Positions 52,528-62,155 of a stretch of 64,000 bases of DNA are shown piece by piece. A model generated the notes under the pieces. That model saw nothing but the letters and a program-made list of their open reading frames with translations. It did not search any database and had not been told where the DNA came from. The translations under genes and the position numbers were made by a program. The DNA lies in the NCBI RefSeq assembly GCF_019343195.1, contig NZ_RPHB01000006.1, positions 1 to 64,000 of the forward strand, read 5' to 3'. This DNA is from Arthrospiribacter ruber. Its GTDB lineage: Bacteria; Bacteroidota; Bacteroidia; Cytophagales; Cyclobacteriaceae. Position 1 is the stretch's first letter. Each line of letters starts with the position of its first letter.

Positions 52528-53871
52528 CTAGGCTGCTTTTTGCTTCGGTGGACTTTCTTTGGCTTTCCTTCTTTTAGCGATCAGAACAGCGTTGGCCGTC
52601 ATAATACCAAAAAATATCATCAGCTTCTCCCTCTTTTCCCCTTTGACTTTGATTTTACCCAGACCGTAAAAGTTTTTGTTTGTTCCAAAAACACCTTCCA
52701 TAACAGTGGCCCTCTGTTTGGATATTTCCGAGCTCAGGGTTTTTTCAGCTTTGCTTAGTTTTTTAGGGCCTTTTTTGGGGAAGCAGGTAAAGATCTTTTT
52801 CCCAGTGCAGAATACACGGTTTTTGTTGGTAGCATAGATCCTGTCAGCTCCAAGCTGTTTTGCAGGACCGAAAAACCTTTTATGTTTGGCTACCGACAGC
52901 TTAAGCCTGGTACACTCGTTGAAGGCATTGAAATCCAGTTTGTCAATAAAAGTTAGGCCATCAACCTGAAGAATGTGGGCTTTGGCGCCGAACTCCACAG
53001 GCTTTTTTTCTTTCCCTCTTACTATTGGCCGTAGATATGGTTTATGGAGTGATACAATTCTATCCTTCAGTTTTGAAGGAGGATTATCCAGTAAAAACTC
53101 CTGTTGCTGACATACTTTCTTTATCACACCGAATCTTGCAAAATCTTTCAGGTCAAGTCCTGCCCCTTTGTTTTTATCCAGAATATCCTGCAGCTGACCG
53201 ATCCCTTTATTAAGAAGATAGACAAGTGCTTTTCTTCTTCTCAGCGTTTCCTTAAAGCTGTTCTTCCTTTTTCTGGAATATGACATCTGGGCCAGTTTCT
53301 GCTCCCTGAACTTGGATCTTGGTCTTTTGATACCATATTCTGAACAAATACTGAATAACTGACTCTCAAAAACCCATTCACAGCACTCCCAAAGAAGTTT
53401 TACATCGGTTGGGAAACGAATATAAGATTCATAGCAGGTGGCATCCATCAGCAGAACATGGCTGTTGCTGACATCATATTTCCAGTGGTTGATCAGGATC
53501 TCCTGAAGCTTTTCCCATTCACAGTGGCTTTCTATATATGCCCTTATACGGGTCATTATAGTCATGTCTTTTATCTGCTGGTCTTCGGCCAGTACTTTAC
53601 CGCAGAAATACTGAAGTGACCAATCCGTATTGAAACGTTCCAGCAATTGCCTGTCACTGATATTAAAGTAGGCCTTCAAAAACATGAGTGCAAACATACC
53701 CTTGGAACCGAACCAGCTTGGGGCACCCCTGCCCACCCGTTCGTCCGGAAGACAGTCGATAAGTTCGTCCCAGGGAATGCTGTCATGGATTCTGCCTAAC
53801 AAAGAATTCTTGAAAAAGTTATATTTTGGAGAATATCCTTCGAAATTTTTGAAAAGAGAAAGTTGCGCCAT
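52528..53871 (-). CDS. DDE transposase of IS5/IS1182-like type
   Basis: This 447-residue transposase has the N-terminal DUF772-like region (GRGAPSWFGSKGMFALMFLKAYFNISDRQLLERFNTD). The catalytic DDE core opens with LLMDATCYESYIRFPTD; a later aspartate follows, then the glutamate of the ATVMEGVFGTNKN motif. The C-terminus is basic (RRKAKESPPKQKAA). The reading frame is whole, so the element may still be active. I cannot name the exact ISfinder family. Confidence 0.9.
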   Translation of the reverse strand: MAQLSLFKNFEGYSPKYNFFKNSLLGRIHDSIPWDELIDCLPDERVGRGAPSWFGSKGMFALMFLKAYFNISDRQLLERFNTDWSLQYFCGKVLAEDQQIKDMTIMTRIRAYIESHCEWEKLQEILINHWKYDVSNSHVLLMDATCYESYIRFPTDVKLLWECCEWVFESQLFSICSEYGIKRPRSKFREQKLAQMSYSRKRKNSFKETLRRRKALVYLLNKGIGQLQDILDKNKGAGLDLKDFARFGVIKKVCQQQEFLLDNPPSKLKDRIVSLHKPYLRPIVRGKEKKPVEFGAKAHILQVDGLTFIDKLDFNAFNECTRLKLSVAKHKRFFGPAKQLGADRIYATNKNRVFCTGKKIFTCFPKKGPKKLSKAEKTLSSEISKQRATVMEGVFGTNKNFYGLGKIKVKGEKREKLMIFFGIMTANAVLIAKRRKAKESPPKQKAA

Positions 53872-53915
53872 ATCTTCAGATGTATTTTATTCTGCAACCT
53901 TAAAATACAAAAAAG

Positions 53916-53957
53916 AAAACCCCGAAAAAAGCTTAAAACAGCCGATTTCGGGGTTTT
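53916..53957 (-). terminator. Terminator inside the right end of the insertion sequence
   Basis: AAAACCCCGAAA (53916-53927) and TTTCGGGGTTTT (53946-53957) form a 12-base stem. On the minus strand it is followed by a T run. It lies between hslU and the transposase start and would stop hslU read-through before it enters the transposase gene. Confidence 0.8.
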
Positions 53958-54116
53958 TGTGTTATGTTTTTATTAATTATTTAATTGAATATCAGTTGGT
54001 TGTGCTTTTAACAAGAAGCCCTTTTTATTCCTGCTCTTAATATAATATGTCTTAGCTGTGCAGCCTCAAAGAAACATTGCCCCTACTACAATCAGCAGTT
54101 TTCTGCACTTTTTTCT

Positions 54117-55523
54117 TTATAAAATATACTGGGACAAATCCCTGTTTTGAACAAGAGTGCTCAACCTTTCCTGTACCATTTCTTTGGTAATCATGATCTT
54201 GGAATTTGGCTCTATGGTATCCGGTACATCAAAGAGGAAGTCATTTAGCAAATGGCTCATGACCGTATGCAACCTTCTCGCCCCGATATTTTCTACTTCT
54301 TCATTGATCTTGAATGCCAGTTTGGCGATTTCTCTAATTGACTCGTCATTAAATTCCAGATAAACCTCTTCAGCCTCAAAAAGCGCCTGATACTGCTTGG
54401 TCAGGGCATTTTTAGGTTCTTTCAGAATTCTGTAAAAATCCTCTTCGGTCAAGCTGCTCAACTCCACCCTGATCGGGAACCTGCCCTGAAGCTCCGGAAT
54501 TAGGTCTGAAGGCTTGCTGACGTGAAAAGCTCCAGCAGCTATAAATAGCACATGGTCGGTATTGATGATACCATACTTGGTATTGACCGCACTTCCTTCA
54601 ACAATCGGGAGTAGATCTCGCTGCACACCTTCCCTACTTACGTCCGGGCCACCACTGCCCTTACCACTTTTGGAAGCAATCTTATCTATTTCATCGATGA
54701 ATATGATACCGTTGTTTTCAGCAAGCTTTATGGCTTCTTCCTTAACCTCATCAAAGTCTATCAGCTTGGAAGCTTCTTCCTCCATCAGTACTTTCCTTGC
54801 TTCGGCAATGGTAAGTTTTCTTTTCTTGGTTCTCTTGGGCATCATACCGGAAATCATGTCCTGAATACCTGCCATGGAGGCATCGTCCATCATCCCATTA
54901 CCGATCATGCCTATTCCTACCGGAGGACTTTGCTTGACATTGATTTCGATTTTGCGGTCTTCAAGTTCACCGTTTTTCAGTTTCTCCCTAAACCTATCCC
55001 GGGTTCTTTCATTAAGCTCATCTTCGGAAGCACTTTCAGGATTGAAATCCTGAACTCCCTGTGCGGCAGTAGGCTTCATAAACCCAGGAGATTTTACAGG
55101 TGGGATGAGAATATCCAATATGGCTTCTTCTACTGCTTCTGCTGCTTTTTCTTTAACCTGCTCGTTTTTCTGCTCTCTGACAAGATGTACTGATTGCTCT
55201 ACCAGATCTCTCACCATACTTTCCACATCGCGTCCTACATACCCGACTTCTGTGAATTTCGATGCTTCTACTTTAGTAAATGGTGCATTGGCCACTTTGG
55301 CGAGTCTTCTTGCAATTTCAGTTTTACCGACACCTGTAGAACCTATCATAAGAATGTTATTGGGAACGATATCCTTCTGGATATCGGAATTCACATTCAT
55401 TCTTCTGATCCTGTTTCTTAAGGCAATAGCCACATTCCTTTTGGCATCATGCTGCCCAATGATATATTTATCCAGTTCGCCTACTATCTGACGAGGCGTT
55501 AGGTGATTGATATCGTTTCTCAT
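54117..55523 (-). CDS. hslU: HslU ATPase of the HslUV protease
   Basis: HslU is the AAA+ unfoldase of the HslUV proteasome-like protease. The 468-residue protein starts LTPRQIVGELDKYIIGQHDAKRNVAIALRNR. Walker A is GSTGVGKTE, Walker B is [11 protein letters not shown], and the I-domain insertion (about 110-240) is acidic and methionine-rich. The C-terminal DLSQYIL is the type that docks into HslV. hslV is not adjacent, and none is seen in the window. It is the third gene of the lon-porQ-hslU unit (13 bases after porQ). Confidence 0.97.
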   Translation of the reverse strand: MRNDINHLTPRQIVGELDKYIIGQHDAKRNVAIALRNRIRRMNVNSDIQKDIVPNNILMIGSTGVGKTEIARRLAKVANAPFTKVEASKFTEVGYVGRDVESMVRDLVEQSVHLVREQKNEQVKEKAAEAVEEAILDILIPPVKSPGFMKPTAAQGVQDFNPESASEDELNERTRDRFREKLKNGELEDRKIEINVKQSPPVGIGMIGNGMMDDASMAGIQDMISGMMPKRTKKRKLTIAEARKVLMEEEASKLIDFDEVKEEAIKLAENNGIIFIDEIDKIASKSGKGSGGPDVSREGVQRDLLPIVEGSAVNTKYGIINTDHVLFIAAGAFHVSKPSDLIPELQGRFPIRVELSSLTEEDFYRILKEPKNALTKQYQALFEAEEVYLEFNDESIREIAKLAFKINEEVENIGARRLHTVMSHLLNDFLFDVPDTIEPNSKIMITKEMVQERLSTLVQNRDLSQYIL

Positions 55524-55536
55524 TTTCTATTCATGG

Positions 55537-56553
55537 TTAAAATGTTCTCCATTCATTGATTGCAGTGGAAATCCCAAATACATTGGAACCTCCTGGTATA
55601 TTGTAAAACATCCTTGCGTAGGATAGTTCGAATCTTTTCACTTTAAATGCAAAGCCACCTGAAAACCCTCCTGCTCCGGCACCTGCTGCAGTTTCAAACT
55701 CTTTTCTGATAAGATGGTTGTAACCCAATCTCAAACTTAGGTGATCACTTGGCAAAATTTCCACACCGAAAACTGCCCTTCTGAAAACCTTATCCGCTGT
55801 ACTTATTTGTGTTTGCCCGCTTATTGAGCTCGGAATATAAAAATCCACTTCTCTCGATTGCAGATTTCTCAAAGTCAAGTGAAACCTAAATGGGGCGTGC
55901 TCAGGCTTAAAGCTTCCTCCTACCCTGAGGTCTGAAGGCAACTGCAACTGGTGTCCTTCCAGGTAGGAACTGAGGCCAAAACCAACATTTCTTGCATTGA
56001 TTCCCAAAACCAGATCCATCTCTGGATGATGGTAATTGATTCCAAAATCAAAAACCAAAGCATAGGCTTGATAACTCTCCAAAGCCGAACCCAAAAGCTT
56101 GAGGTTGGCTCCATACCTGAACACAGGTGTGCCTTGACTGTAGCCCAAAGAAAAGGCAAACTCATTTGCCCCAAACTCTCCCAAAGGCATCCCTATGGCA
56201 TCATATCCCTGAAAACTTCCATAATCCATATATTGAAGTCCCAGTCCCCACACCCCGCCGGAAGCTCCGCTGAAAGTATATCCAATTGTCGCACTCTGAA
56301 TTCCACCGGGAAAATTGAGGTAGTGAAACGAAGGTATGTTTGCTACAGAACTGTCCAATAGTGCAGGAGAAGCCAAAAACATCAATGGGTCACTGCCCGC
56401 AGTGATATTCACTCCTCCCAGTGCTGCCAATTTTGCCTGGCTTGGATTGTCTATGAAATTGAAAGCTGACTTGGAAGTCTGCCCATAAAGTGACCCAATC
56501 AAAAAGTACAGCCCTCCCAGACATAGTATCTGGAAGAGGCTGCCTGATTTCAT
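55537..56553 (-). CDS. porQ: Type IX secretion protein PorQ
   Basis: This 338-residue protein matches PorQ, a barrel-like outer membrane protein of the type IX attachment complex. After a signal peptide (about 1-26) comes the family opening FNFIDNPSQAKLAALGGVNITAGSDPLMFLASPALLD (about 31-67). The rest is regular short strands with many glycines. The frame extends 49 codons upstream, but ATG 56553 gives the expected signal peptide. It lies 34 bases after lon and 13 before hslU, so a secretion part is flanked by two cytosolic protease genes. Confidence 0.9.
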   Translation of the reverse strand: MKSGSLFQILCLGGLYFLIGSLYGQTSKSAFNFIDNPSQAKLAALGGVNITAGSDPLMFLASPALLDSSVANIPSFHYLNFPGGIQSATIGYTFSGASGGVWGLGLQYMDYGSFQGYDAIGMPLGEFGANEFAFSLGYSQGTPVFRYGANLKLLGSALESYQAYALVFDFGINYHHPEMDLVLGINARNVGFGLSSYLEGHQLQLPSDLRVGGSFKPEHAPFRFHLTLRNLQSREVDFYIPSSISGQTQISTADKVFRRAVFGVEILPSDHLSLRLGYNHLIRKEFETAAGAGAGGFSGGFAFKVKRFELSYARMFYNIPGGSNVFGISTAINEWRTF

Positions 56554-56587
56554 AGTCTTTTTATGATTAGACCTCAACTTCTTGTTT

Positions 56588-59077
56588 TTAGTCGGCTGAC
56601 ACCGCAATTTTGGAATCCTTTGGAAAATAGAACTCCATAGGATTATCCACTTTGGATTTGAGCAAGGCCAAATCAAGAACTTCTTCCACCTTGTCCACAA
56701 AATGGAAGTTGATCCCTTTCAGGTATTCTTCGTCGATTTCTTCAATGTCCCTCTTATTCCTTTCACAAAGAATGATTTCTTTGATACCTGATCTTTTTGC
56801 AGCCAATATTTTTTCTTTGATACCACCGACGGGCATTACTTTCCCCCTCAAAGTGATTTCACCTGTCATGGCTATCTTGGATTTTACTTTCCTCTGGGTA
56901 AAAAGAGAAGCCATAGCAGTCAGCATCGTGATGCCTGCGGATGGTCCGTCTTTTGGCACTGCTCCGGCAGGCACGTGGACATGCAGGTCATAATGGTCAA
57001 AGATCCTATAATCGATACCAAGCTGATCAGATTTTGACTTGAGGTATGACAGTGCTGTCACTGCCGACTCTTTCATCACTTCACCCAATTGGCCTGAAAG
57101 GGTAAGCTTACCTTTGCCCCTGCTTAGCGAAGTCTCGATAAATAGAATTTCTCCACCTACCGAAGTCCAGGCCAGCCCTGTCACTACTCCTGCTATACTA
57201 TTGTCTTGGTATATTTCTTTATCAAACATTTCACTACCTAGAATCCTTCGGACAGCTTCAGCAGTGATTTTTTTACTGTACTCTTCCTCCATTGCAATGG
57301 ATTTGGCTACATTCCTAATCACCTTACCAATGGCTCTTTCCAAGCTCCTGACACCTGATTCCCGGGTATAGTGCTCGATAATCTTGACCAATGCCGCTTT
57401 GTCAAAAGCCACGTCCTTTGCTTTGAGCCCATGCTCTTTTCTTTGCTTGGGCACTAGGTGCTTTTTGGCTATTTCCAGTTTTTCTTCCATGGTGTAGCCT
57501 GTCACCTCAATGATTTCCATCCTATCCCTTAATGCAGGCTGAATGGAATCCAGTGAATTGGCTGTGGCGATAAACAAGACTTTGGAAAGGTCATATTCCA
57601 CCTCAAGGTAATTGTCCACGAAGGTGCTGTTTTGTTCGGGGTCCAGCACTTCCAAAAATGCAGATGAAGGATCACCTCTAAAATCAGAACTCAGCTTATC
57701 AATTTCGTCCAACACATATACGGGATTGGAAGTCTTGATTTTTTTCATGTTCTGAATGATCTTACCCGGCATTGCCCCAACATAGGTTTTCCTATGCCCA
57801 CGGATTTCGGCTTCATCATGTACGCCCCCCAGAGACATCCTGACATACTTTCTTCCCAAAGCTTTTGCAATTGACTTGCCTAACGAGGTTTTACCAACTC
57901 CCGGAGGGCCATAAAGGCATAAAATAGGCCCCTTGAGGTCATTTTTCAACTTCAGTACAGCCAAATATTCTATGATTCTTTCTTTGACTTTTTCAAGTCC
58001 ATGATGATCTTTGTCGAGGATTACCTTGGCTCTTTTCAGGTCAAAATTATCTTTGGTAAACTCGTTCCAAGGAAGTTCTACCAATGTTTCTGCGTAATTG
58101 AGCGCTATGGGATATTCAGCCGCCGATGGGTTGATTCTGAGAATTTTATCCAGCTCTTTACTGAAATGTTTGGCTACTTCAGCGGGCCAGTTTTTCTTCA
58201 TCCCCTTGGCGCGCAGTTCTTCAACTTCCTTTTCGGGACCCTCTTCTCCAAGTTCCGTTTGCAGGACTTTCATCTGCTGCCTGAGGAAGTAGTCTCTTTG
58301 CTGCTGATCAATATCGGTATGCACCTTTTTTTGGATTTCAGACTTCAGCTCAAGCATCTGAATGTCTTTCATCATAAATTCAAGCAGCAATGTAGCCCTT
58401 TCTACGCCATCATTGATTTCGAGAAGCTTTTGTTTGGCTTCTACGGGAGCGTTGATATTAGAAGAAAGGAAATGTGTCAAAAACGAGGTACTGTCAATGT
58501 TATCCAAAGCCACCTGTGCTTCTCTTGGAATTTCAGGATTGAGGTGGAGTATCTTGGCTGCTGCATCTTTGAGGGACTCTTCGAGCGCCTTTATTTTTCT
58601 GCTGTTTTTGGGGAAATTTTCCTCTAGATATTCCACATTGGCGGTGAAGTATGGATCTTCACTGATGGGGTTGGTTATCTGAAACCTTTTTTTCCCTTGG
58701 ATGATAATAGTGGTATTGCCATCAGGCAGTACGATCATCTTTATGATCTTGGCTACTGTACCTACGTGGTAAATATCATCCCAGGATGGGTCATCGTTTT
58801 GAGGATTGATCTGTGCGCAAACACCGATCATTTTATCCCCTTTCTGGGCTTTTTTGACCAAACGAATGGAACGCTGACGCCCAACAGTAATAGGAATCAC
58901 CACACCAGGAAACAATACTGTATTACGGACTGATAAAATCGGTATCTCATCGGAAAAAACTTCCTTTTGACCTGAATTTTCCTCCTCATCATCTGTAATG
59001 AGCTGGATCAGATCTCCCTCTCCTGCAAACTCCCCTACCATAAGCGATTGATATAAGTTATTTTCAAATTTGTTCAT
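56588..59077 (-). CDS. lon: Lon ATP-dependent protease
   Basis: Lon is a homo-hexameric ATP-dependent serine protease that removes misfolded and regulatory proteins. Starting at ATG 59077 it has about 829 residues. Parts in order are the substrate-binding LON domain (PILSVRNTVLFPGVVIPITVGR), a coiled-coil region, the AAA+ module (Walker A GPPGVGKTS, Walker B VYVLDEIDK) and the protease domain. The catalytic Ser is in KDGPSAGI and the Lys in GGIKEKILAAKRSGI. A 33-residue longer frame begins at 59176, but its extra segment is not family-like. A 17-base dyad lies 12 bases before the start codon. Confidence 0.96.
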   Translation of the reverse strand: MNKFENNLYQSLMVGEFAGEGDLIQLITDDEEENSGQKEVFSDEIPILSVRNTVLFPGVVIPITVGRQRSIRLVKKAQKGDKMIGVCAQINPQNDDPSWDDIYHVGTVAKIIKMIVLPDGNTTIIIQGKKRFQITNPISEDPYFTANVEYLEENFPKNSRKIKALEESLKDAAAKILHLNPEIPREAQVALDNIDSTSFLTHFLSSNINAPVEAKQKLLEINDGVERATLLLEFMMKDIQMLELKSEIQKKVHTDIDQQQRDYFLRQQMKVLQTELGEEGPEKEVEELRAKGMKKNWPAEVAKHFSKELDKILRINPSAAEYPIALNYAETLVELPWNEFTKDNFDLKRAKVILDKDHHGLEKVKERIIEYLAVLKLKNDLKGPILCLYGPPGVGKTSLGKSIAKALGRKYVRMSLGGVHDEAEIRGHRKTYVGAMPGKIIQNMKKIKTSNPVYVLDEIDKLSSDFRGDPSSAFLEVLDPEQNSTFVDNYLEVEYDLSKVLFIATANSLDSIQPALRDRMEIIEVTGYTMEEKLEIAKKHLVPKQRKEHGLKAKDVAFDKAALVKIIEHYTRESGVRSLERAIGKVIRNVAKSIAMEEEYSKKITAEAVRRILGSEMFDKEIYQDNSIAGVVTGLAWTSVGGEILFIETSLSRGKGKLTLSGQLGEVMKESAVTALSYLKSKSDQLGIDYRIFDHYDLHVHVPAGAVPKDGPSAGITMLTAMASLFTQRKVKSKIAMTGEITLRGKVMPVGGIKEKILAAKRSGIKEIILCERNKRDIEEIDEEYLKGINFHFVDKVEEVLDLALLKSKVDNPMEFYFPKDSKIAVSAD

Positions 59078-59486
59078 AAAGGACAATATGACAGTATAAC
59101 TGTCACAATTTGTGTAAAATAAAGAAGAACCCTCAAAATACGAAGGTTCTCCCATTAAATTCAATGTATATGCCAATGTTTAATATTGTACAAATTGACA
59201 GATTTAAAATAACCTGTCCATTTTTTGAATTTTAATTCCCCCGCCAGATCAATTCAAATTAAAGTGTAAGAAACCAAGTTAGTAATCTAAAAACCCAAGA
59301 ACATAAGTATTCATCTTCCTTTCCGAAATTACCGATCGATGAAAATTTATCCGTCGACCATCCACAGGCACTTGCACAACCCTCTTATTCCCAAAAAAAC
59401 AAGCTAATAGCAACAAAAAAATATGGATGAACCTCCAAAAGCCCATCCATACTTAACTAACTGATCACAAGGAGATAAATTTTAAA
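59078..59486 (-). promoter_or_regulatory. Region upstream of lon, with dyad and hairpins
   Basis: This 409-base gap has no gene. The dyad TGACAGT-ATA-ACTGTCA (59089-59105) has perfect 7-base arms and lies just before the lon start codon. A second hairpin AGAACC/GGTTCT (59126-59131/59145-59150) follows. The terminator of rseP (59415-59451) closes the far end. No TAnnTTTG box with proper spacing was seen, so the lon promoter may use another sigma factor or lie nearer the dyad. Confidence 0.6.
59415..59451 (-). terminator. Terminator of dxr-rseP
   Basis: On the minus strand TATGGATG (59451-59444) pairs with CATCCATA (59429-59422) and is followed by a run of seven T (59421-59415). It lies about 35 bases after the rseP stop codon. 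Confidence 0.85.
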
Positions 59487-60800
59487 TCAACCCGTAAAAA
59501 TCTTCAAAATATCATTACCAATGGCAAATACCATCAATGCCAGCAACAGTACCATACCGACTTTTTGGGCATTTTCCAGAAAACGGTCCGAAGGTGCCTG
59601 GCCGGATATCATTTCATAAAGCAGGAACATTACATGTCCTCCATCCAGCGCCGGAATCGGCAGTAGGTTCATAAATGCCAAAATCATGGAAATCAGACCC
59701 GTGATACTCCAAAATTTTACCCAATCCCACCGGCTGCCGTAAATTTTAGCCATACCAATTGGGCCACTGACGTTTTTCGCAGAAACTTCCCCGGTAAACA
59801 TTTTACCCAGTGCTCTGGCGTTGACAATTACAACCCCGAAAGCCCTCTCCGTACCTTTGACTATGGACTCGCCAACAGTATACCTTTGGGTAACCAAATC
59901 AAGATTTTGGTTCAAGAATCCTATAGTTCCCTCTTCGGTCACCAAAATTTTCTTTTCAAGCTCCTGCTCATCACGTTTGATCAAAAAGCTGGCTTCTTGG
60001 TTACTGAATTCAGGCAATGCTTTTTGCAACTCATCAATATAAGTCACAGGCTGGCCATTTACTGCCAAAATCTTGTCTCCCTGCTGGAGTCCGGCTTTGG
60101 CGGCAGGACTGTCGGGAGAAATGTCATACACTTTGATAGGATGCCGGATATCAATAAACTGAGACATACTCTCCTCATCTGAAAATGAATTGATAAAACC
60201 TCTAGGGATTTCAATCTGAAGCGTCTCAGCTCCTCTCTGAACTGTATAAAAGCCTCCACTACTCAGCAAAGCTTCTCCACCCGATAACTCTCCCAAGGAC
60301 CTATATGGCTGGCCATTGATATCCAATATTCGATCTCCATCCTGAAAACCTATCATCTTGCCTATATCATACGCTACGATTCCATGCTCTACTACCTGGT
60401 CTCTTGAATAATAAGTCTCACCTTTTTGATACACCAACACCACAAAAATCACAATTCCCGTAACCACATTGACAATAATCCCGCCAAGCATCACAATCAG
60501 CCTCTGCCATGCCGGCTTAGCCCTGAATTCCCATGGTTGTGGCTCGGAGGACAATTGTTCAGTATCCATGGACTCATCGACCATTCCGGAGATTTTGACA
60601 AAACCTCCCAAGGGGATGGCCCCGATAGAATATTCAGTTTCCCCCCATTTGAATCCTGCGATCTTGGGTGGGAATCCTATTGAAAATTTTTCTACCCGCA
60701 TACCAAACATCTTGGCTGTGAGTAAGTGGCCAAGCTCATGCAAGCCGACCAGTATTGATAATCCCAGCAGAAGCTGGCCCACCATAATCAGTGTATCCAT
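59487..60800 (-). CDS. rseP: RseP-type site-2 intramembrane metalloprotease
   Basis: This 437-residue site-2 protease would cut membrane-bound anti-sigma factors or leftover signal peptides. The zinc motif HELGH (about 21-25) is in the first membrane helix. A PDZ-like region (about 200-290; KAGLQQGDKILAVNGQPV) and the NLLPIPALDGGH motif (about 375-386) of the last helices follow. Its ATG shares one base with the dxr stop codon (TAATG), so translation is coupled. The dxr-rseP order is common in bacteria. Confidence 0.96.
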   Translation of the reverse strand: MDTLIMVGQLLLGLSILVGLHELGHLLTAKMFGMRVEKFSIGFPPKIAGFKWGETEYSIGAIPLGGFVKISGMVDESMDTEQLSSEPQPWEFRAKPAWQRLIVMLGGIIVNVVTGIVIFVVLVYQKGETYYSRDQVVEHGIVAYDIGKMIGFQDGDRILDINGQPYRSLGELSGGEALLSSGGFYTVQRGAETLQIEIPRGFINSFSDEESMSQFIDIRHPIKVYDISPDSPAAKAGLQQGDKILAVNGQPVTYIDELQKALPEFSNQEASFLIKRDEQELEKKILVTEEGTIGFLNQNLDLVTQRYTVGESIVKGTERAFGVVIVNARALGKMFTGEVSAKNVSGPIGMAKIYGSRWDWVKFWSITGLISMILAFMNLLPIPALDGGHVMFLLYEMISGQAPSDRFLENAQKVGMVLLLALMVFAIGNDILKIFTG

Positions 60801-61966
60801 TATACTTTACTCTTAATTAGTTCTTGTGTAATTCTTCTAGACTCTTTGTCCGTATTTTTGTAATCCTCCAAAGAAGGATTGGCTATAAATGTTGCTTTAT
60901 CGAGTGTTTCCTCAATTAAGTCTGACATTTCCAGAAATCCAACTTCATCCTTCAAAAATGCTGCCACGGCTATTTCGTTGGCAGCATTAAGAATGCAGGG
61001 TGCATTTCCTCCTTTATCCAATGAAGTGTAGGCCAACTGCAGGTTTTTGAATGTCTTCAAATCCGGCTGTTCAAATGTCAGGTTAGGATATTGGGTAAAA
61101 TCAAACCTTGGGAAGTCTGCCTTCAAGCGCTCGGGATAGGTAAGAGCAAACTGAATAGGGATACGCATATCCGGCAGTCCAAGTTGTGCTTTGATCGATC
61201 CATCTTCAAACTGTACCAGAGAATGTACGATAGATTGGGGATGTACCACCACTTCGATCTGATCTTTTTCTACTGCAAAAAGCCACTTGGCTTCTATCAC
61301 TTCCAGCCCTTTGTTCATCAAGGAAGCAGAGTCGATGGTGATTTTGGCTCCCATATCCCAATTGGGATGCTTGAGGGCCTGTTCTTTGGTAACAGCCTCC
61401 AAAAAACTTTTGTCTTTCCCCCTGAATGGTCCACCAGAGGCGGTCAGGATGAGCTTTTCGATTGGATTATGAAACTCCCCTACCAGGCACTGGAAAATCG
61501 CAGAATGCTCGGAATCCACAGGGTAAATGTTGACACCTTTATCCCTTGCCAGGGAGGTCACCAACTCTCCGGCCACCACCAAGGTCTCCTTATTGGCCAG
61601 TGCGATTTGCTTTCCTGACTGAATGGCATTGATCGTAGGAACCATACCTGAGTAACCCACCAAAGCAGTAAGAACCACATCTATGGTATCCATTTCTACC
61701 ACCTGAGCCAAAGCCTTTTCACCGGCATAAACTTTTATATCCATCTGCGAAAGTGCCTCTTTAACCTTTTGGTAAAGACTCTCATTCGCAATGACGACAC
61801 AATTGGGAAGAAATTCAATGGCCTGCTGGATAAGCAGGTCTGCATTATTCTGGGCAGTAAGTACCTCCACTTCAAAATTGTCCCTGTGCGACCTGATCAC
61901 TTCAAGGGTTTGTGTCCCGATACTTCCTGTGGAGCCTAAAATGGCTACGTGTTTTTTTTCTGACAT
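60800..61966 (-). CDS. dxr: 1-deoxy-D-xylulose 5-phosphate reductoisomerase
   Basis: Dxr makes 2-C-methyl-D-erythritol 4-phosphate, the second step of the MEP isoprenoid pathway. The 388-residue protein has the NADPH loop LGSTGSIGTQTLE (about 10-22), the LANKETLV segment and the metal-binding DSEHSAIFQCL. The GPFRGKD and WDMGAKITIDSASLMNKGLE loops follow. It is the first gene of dxr-rseP. A -7-like box TAATTTTG lies on the minus strand at 62025-62018, 52 bases upstream of the ATG. Confidence 0.97.
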   Translation of the reverse strand: MSEKKHVAILGSTGSIGTQTLEVIRSHRDNFEVEVLTAQNNADLLIQQAIEFLPNCVVIANESLYQKVKEALSQMDIKVYAGEKALAQVVEMDTIDVVLTALVGYSGMVPTINAIQSGKQIALANKETLVVAGELVTSLARDKGVNIYPVDSEHSAIFQCLVGEFHNPIEKLILTASGGPFRGKDKSFLEAVTKEQALKHPNWDMGAKITIDSASLMNKGLEVIEAKWLFAVEKDQIEVVVHPQSIVHSLVQFEDGSIKAQLGLPDMRIPIQFALTYPERLKADFPRFDFTQYPNLTFEQPDLKTFKNLQLAYTSLDKGGNAPCILNAANEIAVAAFLKDEVGFLEMSDLIEETLDKATFIANPSLEDYKNTDKESRRITQELIKSKV

Positions 61967-62017
61967 GCATTAGTGGTTGAATCAAAGACCAGAATCAGTC
62001 CCTTTTTTTCAATCTGA

Positions 62018-62025
62018 CAAAATTA
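62018..62025 (-). promoter_or_regulatory. Candidate -7 box of dxr-rseP
   Basis: TAATTTTG on the minus strand (62025-62018) matches TAnnTTTG; no spaced TTG is seen. It is 50 bases from the divergent htrA -7 box, so the two units share a short promoter region. Confidence 0.35.
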
Positions 62026-62075
62026 CAAGGTTCAGGGAGTTTTCCTGCTTATTTTTCCGTCTTTTTGAAAAGGCT

Positions 62076-62083
62076 TAGATTTG
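62076..62083 (+). promoter_or_regulatory. Candidate -7 box of the HtrA gene
   Basis: TAGATTTG (62076-62083) matches TAnnTTTG. No TTG lies at the correct distance. It precedes the likely start codons by 72 to 81 bases. Confidence 0.35.
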
Positions 62084-62155
62084 GTATATTAATAGTTGTT
62101 AAATGCTTTAAGAATTTTAGGCTTTGCTTTTAACTTGTATTTGGCACTTATCGTT

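Larger units (their letters stand above)
52326..54022. mobile_element. Insertion sequence (IS5/IS1182-like DDE transposase)
   Basis: The ends are AGGGCTTCTTG at 52326-52336 and its inverted copy CAAGAAGCCCT at 54012-54022, an 11-base perfect terminal repeat (about 14 of 16 if extended). The flanks are TTTT on both sides, consistent with a 4-base target duplication but inconclusive in a T run. Total length is about 1.7 kb with one transposase gene. The ends are inferred from one pair of repeats, and the same GAAGCCC motif also occurs in the pyrB terminator, which weakens the call. Confidence 0.6.
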
